Positions 53,701 through 64,000 of a stretch of DNA of 64,000 nt are shown piece by piece (position 1 is the stretch's first letter; each line of letters starts with the position of its first letter). Both the position numbers and the translations under genes were made by a program. The notes beneath the pieces are model-generated. The model was not told the origin of the DNA. It saw only the letters and a program-made list of their open reading frames with translations, and ran no database searches. The DNA is from Whitmania pigra (Eukaryota; Annelida; Clitellata; Hirudinida; Haemopidae), in assembly GCA_021613335.1 (NCBI GenBank), contig JAJTWR010000205.1:1446001-1510000 (forward strand). The letters are read 5' to 3'.

Positions 53701-54098
53701 TTCTGGATGGAAGCGGATCTGGAAAAGAAAACTCCGGAGAGGATGGAAGACGAGTTTTCCAGAATCTCGTCTTGGACTCTCGCTACATCATCCGATTCCC
53801 GCTGAACGGATATTGCAAGGTCAGTTCGGTGGAGGTCATGCAGAAACTGATGAGCAGAGGATTCGAGATCTGCGCTTCTAACGGTGGCGGAGTGGAAGGC
53901 CAGCAATTCAGCGAATATGTTTTCTCGAGGAAAACGCTCGTCGAAAACGAATCGGAAACTTTAAGATGGAGTGGAAAGTCCAGCGAAGGCCAGCAGCAGC
54001 AGCTTCCTAAAGCAGGAATCTCCGTTCGCCCATCGGCGTCTGCCTCCTCTCTGATCGGAGTTGGAATCAAGAGAGAAAGAGAAGATGAGTACGAATGA
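48167..54098 (+). CDS. KCTD15: BTB/POZ protein of the KCTD1/KCTD15 group
   Basis: Two coding exons, 48167-48435 and 53195-54098, give 390 residues. Residues 1-68 are Ser/Pro-rich. The BTB (T1-like) domain spans 70-168: [49 protein letters not shown], matching KCTD1/15 nearly throughout. A basic, Gln-rich insert of about 50 residues (169-221) is absent from the vertebrate proteins. The C-terminal domain (222-338) keeps [34 protein letters not shown] and [10 protein letters not shown]. The tail has IKRE at 381-384, a SUMO consensus at the place where vertebrate KCTD15 has IKQE. Vertebrate members are nuclear repressors that bind AP-2 and act in neural crest development. One gene here probably represents both paralogues. 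Confidence 0.95.
48436..53194 (+). other. 4.8-kb KCTD1/15 intron
   Basis: By far the longest intron in the window. It contains microsatellites (a degenerate GTC/ATC tract at 48955-49010, ATCC-like repeats at about 49860-49990, ATT at 50689-50730, TCACC/ATC at 51395-51455) and several GC-richer islands (49100-49450, 49640-49860, 51840-52160, 52500-52640). The islands have frames on both strands but no domain. Some could be regulatory, but I cannot show it. Confidence 0.6.
50689..50730. repeat. ATT microsatellite in KCTD intron
   Basis: About 14 ATT units. Confidence 0.95.
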
Positions 54099-55556
54099 AA
54101 TGATCTGAATCCACATTTCTTTCCTATGTTTATCGTCGTCAACAGCCGGTGTAAATAGATTGAAGTGATCGTAATATTTAGTAGTCTAAAACGTTATAAG
54201 CGAAAATAACTTTTAGCGCGACAGAGCTAACTTTGTTGATTAGAGGGCGGTACGAAATTCAAATTTGTTTTTGAAAAATGGCGCTTCTTGTTGAGCTGCA
54301 ATCATTCGTAACTTATTGAATAATCTGATTAATTAACTTAATGATGTATTATTAAAAATTAATATCTAGTTAATAAACTAAATAAAATAATGTTATCCGT
54401 GATGAAATTCACTTTTTGTACAAAAAAAGAACGTCGTGGCATGTGTAATGATCAATTTCGTCGTTGTTATTTCAGGGTTTTCCCTTTTTTGTTGATTTTG
54501 AAAATAAAATTTTGATTTACAGAATCTTTGAGTTTATTTCGGTGTCAACATTTGATAGAGATAGACCTAAGGATCAGAATATAATACTACTCAAAATCAT
54601 AATAATTCGAGTATAAATTGTATAACTCTAATGCATTGTACATGTCAAGGTGCTACACAAATTTGATTGTAATGTTTCTTAAATTGTTTATTTTCAATTA
54701 GTAATTTTTATAAAAAGTATGCGACATCTAGAGAATTAAATTATTTTAAATACGTCTTTAAAATAAATGTGTTCGCGTGTTCAAATGCTTGATAATAATT
54801 TTTAAAATAAAATAATTTAAATAAAAGTAATAATTAAACTAGTACATGTTTTTATTATTCAATTAAATTGAACAAATACAATTTGAAATTATACAAAATA
54901 TTGGAAAGAGGGTGCTCTATTTTCATGGTTTCCGTTCAATGGGTCAATCGAAGTTCATTAATATTTTTAATCATAAAAAATAATAATAAAATAATGATTA
55001 CTCATAAATTTTAGCATGCGAATTGCAGAAACCAATTCAATTTTATTAAATTTGTTGAAATTGTTTTAAATACATTTTATCTCAGTATTAGATTTGATTT
55101 TTTGCAATTTCTATGTCGCAATGTTTTTAAGATTATGTTTAAGATATTTTCAGAGCATTAATTCTCGAGATTGTTTTTTCAAAATTTTTATCAATTACAG
55201 ACTAATCTGTAACCTGCTTTTCTTCGCTCGATGTTGACTGGTTGTATCACTTTTTCTGTGGCTGGTCGTATTACTGGCTATTTAGTCCTTCGACTGGTTA
55301 AATAAATAAAAAATAAAATAAATAAATAAAATAAGAGTCTATAAACATTTTAAAATAGTTTATTGTTGTCATCTCAAGTCAAACAGAATCGCCGTTTTGA
55401 CGAGATTATTTGCAGGCTGATATTCTTGAGATAAATGACTTTGTTTACATATCAATCGTAAGTTTCTGTAAATTCTCTGGTCCATGTGCTTTATTTGTTA
55501 GTATTTTTATATTTAATTTCAGATTTATGACACTTTCACAAGTCATGGAGAATGAG
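54099..55556 (+). other. KCTD1/15 3' UTR and downstream AT-rich DNA
   Basis: A plus-strand AATAAA at 54503-54508, about 400 nt after the stop, is the likely poly(A) signal. The rest is AT-rich and featureless. Confidence 0.5.
54503..54508 (+). terminator. Poly(A) signal, KCTD1/15 gene
   Basis: AATAAA about 405 nt after the stop. An earlier taaataaaata run near 54380 is an alternative. Confidence 0.45.
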
Positions 55557-55616
55557 TTTGTGAAGGCGATGATGGATGTGATGGTGATGATGAGGATGAT
55601 GATGATGATGATGACA
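55557..55616. repeat. GAT/GGT degenerate microsatellite
   Basis: Interrupted GAT triplets, 70 bp before the long AAT array. Confidence 0.85.
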
Positions 55617-55687
55617 ACATGAAGAAAGAGCAGTTGTGTTCTTGATGGGATTGTCGTTATCTTCGCTTTTGTTAACAACAAATGAGA

Positions 55688-56814
<1,127 letters not shown>

Positions 56815-56965
56815 TGATGAAATATGTTGTCATCGGCAGCAGCAGCGACATCATTATCATTATCATCGTCGCCGTCATCATCATCATCACCATGGTCATA
56901 TTCATCATCGTCGTCATCATCATTATCATTGTTGAAGTTGTTGTTGCTGCTGCTGCTGTTGCTGC
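56815..56965. repeat. Compound ATC / TTG / CTG microsatellite
   Basis: ATC/GTC triplets to about 56930, then ttgttgttgctgctgctgct. Confidence 0.85.
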
Positions 56966-59797
56966 TATTTACATTGCATTATATAATTAATCTTTAATGA
57001 ACGATTAAATTTCAATAAATAAATCCCCAAGAATAAAAATGAATTGAAAAGCAAAAGTTCAAAAGAAGCAATAAAACAATAATCACAGTAATTATTACCA
57101 TCGTCCATGGCATGGTTGAGTTTGTTTGCTTATCTCTGAGTATGTTTATGTACGTTTGTGTATGCTTGTCCATGTTTGTGTATGTTCGGTCCTTTTATCA
57201 TCATCTCCTTATTGTAAGTGGATGGACTCTCGTCTACCCATGCGTGACGATCGCATGCTAGGATGGACCGGCAATAGGAAGTGTTGCGCAATCCGCGAGT
57301 TTTATTATTATTGTTGTTGTTATTATTATTATCATTATTATTTTTATTATTTTATTAATTAACTTATTTATTATTACTTTTATTATTTAAACTCTTATGC
57401 AAATATAGCAATTTAATATTGTATAAAATAACTAGAAAGTTCTAATGGTTGATAAACATTATGATGTTATTGTATTAATATATACATATTATTATTGTAT
57501 TTAATAATCCTCAAATTAATCATTGTGTCTCAATAATAGTTAATTCTCTTAGGACTAACATATTAGTCAACTTGTTTGATTCACCAATGTGTTAAATAAA
57601 TAATTAATTAATTAATTTTAATTAACTTAATAAAAGGTTCTTTTCCAAAAACTACTTCATCGTTCATCGCTAATCGTCAGATCCCAAGAATGACTTTTAA
57701 ATGAAACAAGAGGAGTTTCCTATCACCCGAGGCGTCCTGGAATCCGATGAACTTTGACCCGAACCCCAAACTCCCTGCTGTTGTTGCTGCCGTCTTCCTC
57801 TTTTCGTTATTATTGTTATTATTATTTTATTTTTTTATGATTATTAATAATATTATTATCTGCTCGAGCGGAAAAGGAATTCCTGGAAATTACTTATGTT
57901 ATTTAATTATTTTATTCTTTTTAACTAAAGTTAATATTTCCAAGTAAAGATAAACCATAATAAATTGATAAAGTAATTATTAATAATATCACATTCAATT
58001 TGAATTATCGTAATGTGATTGTGAAGATAGGTAATGATTTTAATGAATGAAGAATTTTTTGTCAATTAAGCTTCGCTTTCTACAATGTCACAGTTGCCTT
58101 TTTCTGAGGAAAACGAATTTCAAAATAATATTATTATTATTATCATTAAAACAAATTAATTGTCTGATCTTAGCGATGGAAAGTGTAAGAAAATATTAAT
58201 CCAAATAAGGTTATCATATATGCTTCTTTTATAAATATTTCAGGCGATAAATAATTTAATGTGTTAATTGTTGATGTGTGAAATTAATGAAACTTATTTA
58301 ACGAAAATAAACGAATGATAAGGTCAAGATCAAGATAAAGTATTTTAATCCAAGAAAAATCAGTAAACAATAATAAATATTAAAATTATAATAATAGTAC
58401 TAATAAATATTATTCAAATTTGTAGTTAAAAATATAATCAAACTTCCATAAATTATTCATTAATAAATGCTCGCTAAAAGTCAATTCTCATTTCAGGCAA
58501 ATGTTTTTAATTCATTCGAAGGTGAGCAAATAGATTCAATGGAACATTAGTGCCAGAAAGACATTAAAGATCAGCACAATGAAGACCTATAATGGAATGA
58601 AAATGCACCAGCGACCTGGAATTGAATCTCCACCTAACCGAGAACGCCTGATGATCCTCGGTGGAAAGGTCACGACCCGGAAGAGCTTATCGTGTTTCCA
58701 GTTTGATCAGAAGTAACATTTATCAGCCAATGACAGCCCATCATCATTTGATGTTTGCCTTCCCGGTTCCAGTAGAGGGAAATCTAGAAAGTTCGTGGTT
58801 TCTTTGAAGTTTATTAAATAGAAAGGTAAATTTAATTACTAATAATTCTTCCTAATATGACTCGAATCTGCCCTGCATTAGTTCGGCGATAGGTGATTCT
58901 AATTGACGCAAATGGATCCAATTATTTCATCATGGCGCCTTGTATTGAATCAATAAGCGAAGTTTAATTAAAGATTCTGAGAAGATTTCTATGTTATTTA
59001 TTTATTTTATGTGGATATTTTTATTGCCTCTAAAACAAATCATGGCTTTTAATAATTTGATTTTGAACTGTATTTGCATAATTTATTCTCAAAATAATAT
59101 GGCGGGACTGATAATGTATTTATTTGGTTCATGGCCATGGCCATCCCAATAGCACACAGCCATGAATTTGTATTGACCAATCGGTGTCAAGAATTTAAAT
59201 TTCTGGGAGGAGTTATATCTACATTTAAAAAATGGTCCAATCGGGCAGCAACAAAGTAGGCCAGCAAGCATGGGTCTTGCATAAGATGTATGGAGATGAG
59301 CGCGGCAAGCTATATATATTTGATCAGCTGGTTTTTAAAAACCTGTGATTCTCTTGCGTGATGTACGATTTTGTTATTTGAGAGATTTTTAATTCAACTT
59401 ATTTTAAAAGGCTACAACTTATTTGGTGAGTTAATTTTATTTTTGTCGATAGTAACTGCGTAGCTGTGATGGAAATTGTCATGTTTTGAAATTATTGACG
59501 CCCTGAGCTTTCAAAATAGGAATCTATAATCAGTAACTGTAGTAATAAATTCAACTTTAAATGGAATAATTGTTGTAAGTAAATAAATAAAACCAGCCAC
59601 TGACTCTGATTGGTGGAACGAATGAACCACCGCTTAGAAACCGAAAGCCTAAACAAACTAATCGAACGAATTTCTTCAAACAGTGAACATCACAGACTGA
59701 TCGTTATCCAAAATTTCAGTAATTCTTCTGAATTAATTGTTGAGATTAGTTCTGGTTTGGATTTAAATTTCAAACTCTTGTAAACCTCCCCGGACAA
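56966..59797. other. Gene-poor interval; nothing assignable
   Basis: Contains an ATT tract (57300-57358), shorter ATT runs (57808-57830, 58128-58145) and AT-rich DNA. A TATA-like tatatatatt lies near 59311 without a recognisable gene after it. Confidence 0.45.
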
Positions 59798-59876
59798 TAA
59801 TAAATAAAAGGCAATCACTGTCGACTTTGGTTCTACAACTTCAGCCACACAACTCGACGAGAACTGACTGACGATA

Positions 59877-60002
59877 ATGATAGTGGCAATCCTAATGATA
59901 CTTATTCAAATGAGTTCGGCTAACATGCTGAGTTCTCGGCTGAGGCTTTCTACCAATCTATTCTTTTATTCATTTTTCCAAACATCACTGAAACCAATTT
60001 AA
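59877..60002 (+). CDS. Possible first exon of a secreted peptide (weak)
   Basis: A 41-codon frame starts MIVAILMILIQMSSANMLSS, which looks like a short signal peptide (hydrophobic core, Ser-Ala before a cleavage site). A TATA-like aataaataaaagg lies at 59798-59811, with an expected start near 59835. No downstream exon or conserved peptide was found, and a chance frame in AT-rich DNA is quite possible. Confidence 0.2.
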   Translation: MIVAILMILIQMSSANMLSSRLRLSTNLFFYSFFQTSLKPI

Positions 60003-60969
60003 CCAGATAATGGCTATTTATCTATTATTGTTATCATCTCTCAGTTATGCCGATGATGACATAACCAATTAGTGATAATAAATATTACCTCGAGCCAATG
60101 GCGCTAATAAATATACTTGTTATTAAATTTGTTATTATTTTATAATTGCAATTATGGTGATGGTCTGTTTAGTCTACAATCGCCAAGTAGCTAAGATGAT
60201 GTAAGCACTAAATTGAGCGAGGATCAAGTTGTCTAACCATCTTTTTCAAGTCTACCTGTGACATTTCGTGCCACCACCTGGTGTTGTTCAACCAACCATT
60301 TCTTGTAGTCATTAATTCTTGGCATGAATGACGTTTAACATGTATTCCAGTCTGCATTATTGATTGCTGGAAGGTGAATTGTTGTAGCTTGAAGCAAAGT
60401 GATCGTGAGTTTGCTTTCCCTGGGTACACAGAAGAACCAGATGATCTCGAATTTTCTTTGAAATAGCATTAGCGACTGCTGCCTTAGTATATGCTTGATT
60501 TTTTTTATATAATGTGTTTATTCTTGCATTTACAGTTGTTTGCAGGGCTCTTGTTTACGATGGGCTTACGTAACTCGTTTAGTGTTCGTGCATTTGCATA
60601 AGTTTGATCTTTGCATTTCTGTGTTTATCTGTGACATTATCTGTCTTTAAAGATTTTAGAGCCATCAGATTTGAAAATCATCTTTAGTTGCATAAGTAAT
60701 TTTAACCTTAAACGAATGACGTGCAAGCAGAGAGCTACCGAGTCGACATCTTTGTCGATCTACAAGTCGATCCTGTCTTGTCGTGTTGTGATGAGGGCTC
60801 CATTGTTTATGTTCACTGGACACCTGCTTTGCCGGGTACCATGTTGTCGACTTCCTTTTCCATTCAAAGTGCCAGAATTTCTTTCCAGCTAAGCATGGAA
60901 ACGTAGATTCTCAGGAAAAATGATCTTTTATGACTGATTTGAGTTTTATTTTTAAACAATGCCTTGGTG
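60003..60969. other. Gene-poor interval
   Basis: A minus-strand frame (60208-60429) and overlapping plus frames (60671-60906) have mixed composition but no family I can name. Confidence 0.4.
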
Positions 60970-60981
60970 CCTTTGTGTCTG

Positions 60982-61012
<31 letters not shown>

Positions 61013-61039
61013 CTGTGTGTGTGTATGTATGTGTGTGTT
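60970..61039. repeat. TG microsatellite
   Basis: TG dinucleotides with TA interruptions. Confidence 0.95.
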
Positions 61040-61395
61040 CTGTAATGGTCACTTGAAACCATGAGTGAGCTTGTTTGGCTATTTATATAGCACCTGAAAT
61101 AATGGTGATGATGATGATGATGATGCTTTTGGAATCGCATAAACTTAGCAGCAGATATAAATATATAGTAAATATAATTTATAATTATTCAAAAACTGAA
61201 GAAAACTACAAGAATTATATTATTTTATAAGCTTACGAGTTAAAATATTAATCGCAATAAATTATTTAATTCTATGTTCTGGGAAAATATCGAGGCTGTT
61301 TGCCAAGCTTCCCGTGGTGACACTGGTTTGTTTGACACGATAGAGTAACAGCTGCCGTCCCTTGCTGTTATCCACTCATCCACCCATCTGTCTAT
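61040..61395. other. Short spacer with GAT run
   Basis: Contains a GAT run at 61103-61124. Otherwise featureless AT-rich DNA. Confidence 0.5.
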
Positions 61396-63340
<1,945 letters not shown>

Positions 63341-63342
63341 AC

Positions 63343-63376
<34 letters not shown>

Positions 63377-63405
63377 GTCATCATCATCGTTGTTGTTGTT
63401 GCTGT
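63341..63405. repeat. ATC microsatellite followed by GTT
   Basis: ATC triplets with a GTC interruption, then gttgttgttgttgct. Confidence 0.95.
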
Positions 63406-63953
63406 GCAGAAGATGAGTCGTAAACCTGGAATTGGACCACCATCGATTTCCTGGAAGCAGATGACGTCATGACGAAGATGACGACGACGACGATGATTTT
63501 TGTCCTTTATCGATGATTACGATGACGTGGAGGAGATGTTTTTGATGGTGGTGATGCTCTGGCAAGAAATTATTGCTAACATTTGCAAATTAAAAAAAAA
63601 AAAACTAGTTTTTAAATCACTTTGTAATGTCATAAACCGCTGTAATTTATGATCGTTACCAACCATGGATGGCAACGACAAGAATTCGCATTAATATTCA
63701 TGCGGGCGAATCTGGAGGTCAGAAGTTCAACTCTGTCCATGGAAAAACCCTTTCCGAGAACACGAGGGGCGTGCCCAACAAAGCCACATCAAAGTAACCA
63801 GGAGTGTTTCCTGAGTCATTTATTTATTTATTTATTTATTTATTCAACTCATCTTTCCATCCGAACCTGGTGAACTCTGATTTGCTGTTTTGAAGCATGA
63901 ACACCGGTGATAATGTTTTGTTGGTATCATAATCAGTGTAAAAGGTTAAGTAA
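63406..63953. other. Gene-poor interval; nothing assignable
   Basis: Contains a GAC/GAT tract (63473-63500) and an ATTT tetranucleotide repeat (63814-63843). Confidence 0.5.
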
Positions 63954-64000
63954 TCATCATCATCATCATCATCATCATCGTCATCATTATCAACATCATC
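63954..64000. repeat. ATC microsatellite running off the right edge
   Basis: ATC triplets to the end of the window. Confidence 0.95.

Overview
This window looks like nuclear DNA of an invertebrate animal. It is AT-rich, its genes are split by many short GT-AG introns, 3' ends carry AATAAA signals, and the proteins are animal orthologues (TXNL1, C8orf76, calcineurin B, PSMA3, SRP54, AKAP7, CTDSPL2, MEA1, C1orf198, KCTD1/15). I cannot place it in a phylum. I joined exons by hand from splice consensus, reading phase and remembered family similarity. No alignment, search or transcript data were available.

Layout. (1) 1-1096: the 5' part of a secreted or membrane leucine-rich-repeat protein on the minus strand, running off the left edge. 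(2) 1.1-4.7 kb: intergenic DNA with a non-LTR retrotransposon tail and an exact 20-bp direct repeat. (3) 4.7-34.1 kb: a compact housekeeping block, largely alternating divergent and convergent pairs: TXNL1(-) / unknown membrane protein(+); C8orf76(-) / calcineurin B(+); PSMA3(-), SRP54(-) / AKAP7-like(+); CTDSPL2(-) / MEA1(+), C1orf198(+); then an unrecognised six-exon gene(+). Head-to-head gaps are about 0.4-0.7 kb, so shared promoters are likely. (4) 30.6-42.2 kb: transposon-rich DNA with a hAT element bounded by a perfect 8-bp target-site duplication, two decayed R4/Dong-like LINE copies packed between ATT microsatellites, a transposase scrap, a small unrecognised five-exon gene(-) and a hAT-like MITE. 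(5) 42.6-43.0 kb: a decayed DNA-level copy of the 3' part of the C1orf198 homologue. (6) 43-64 kb: gene-poor DNA holding one convincing gene, a KCTD1/15 homologue with a TATA box and a 4.8-kb intron, plus many AAT/ATT and ATC/GAT microsatellites including arrays of about 0.5 kb (55.7-56.2 kb) and 0.44 kb (61.4-61.8 kb).

Functionally the left block is constitutive cell biology (redox and proteasome, signal recognition particle, calcium signalling, CTD-type phosphatase) and the right part resembles a developmental regulator in a gene desert. I found no operon, CRISPR array, rRNA or convincing tRNA. The most unusual items are the R4-like LINEs abutting TAA-type repeats, the internally duplicated hAT element, the C1orf198 segmental pseudogene, stop codons lying inside AATAAA in three genes, and three coding genes I could not assign.
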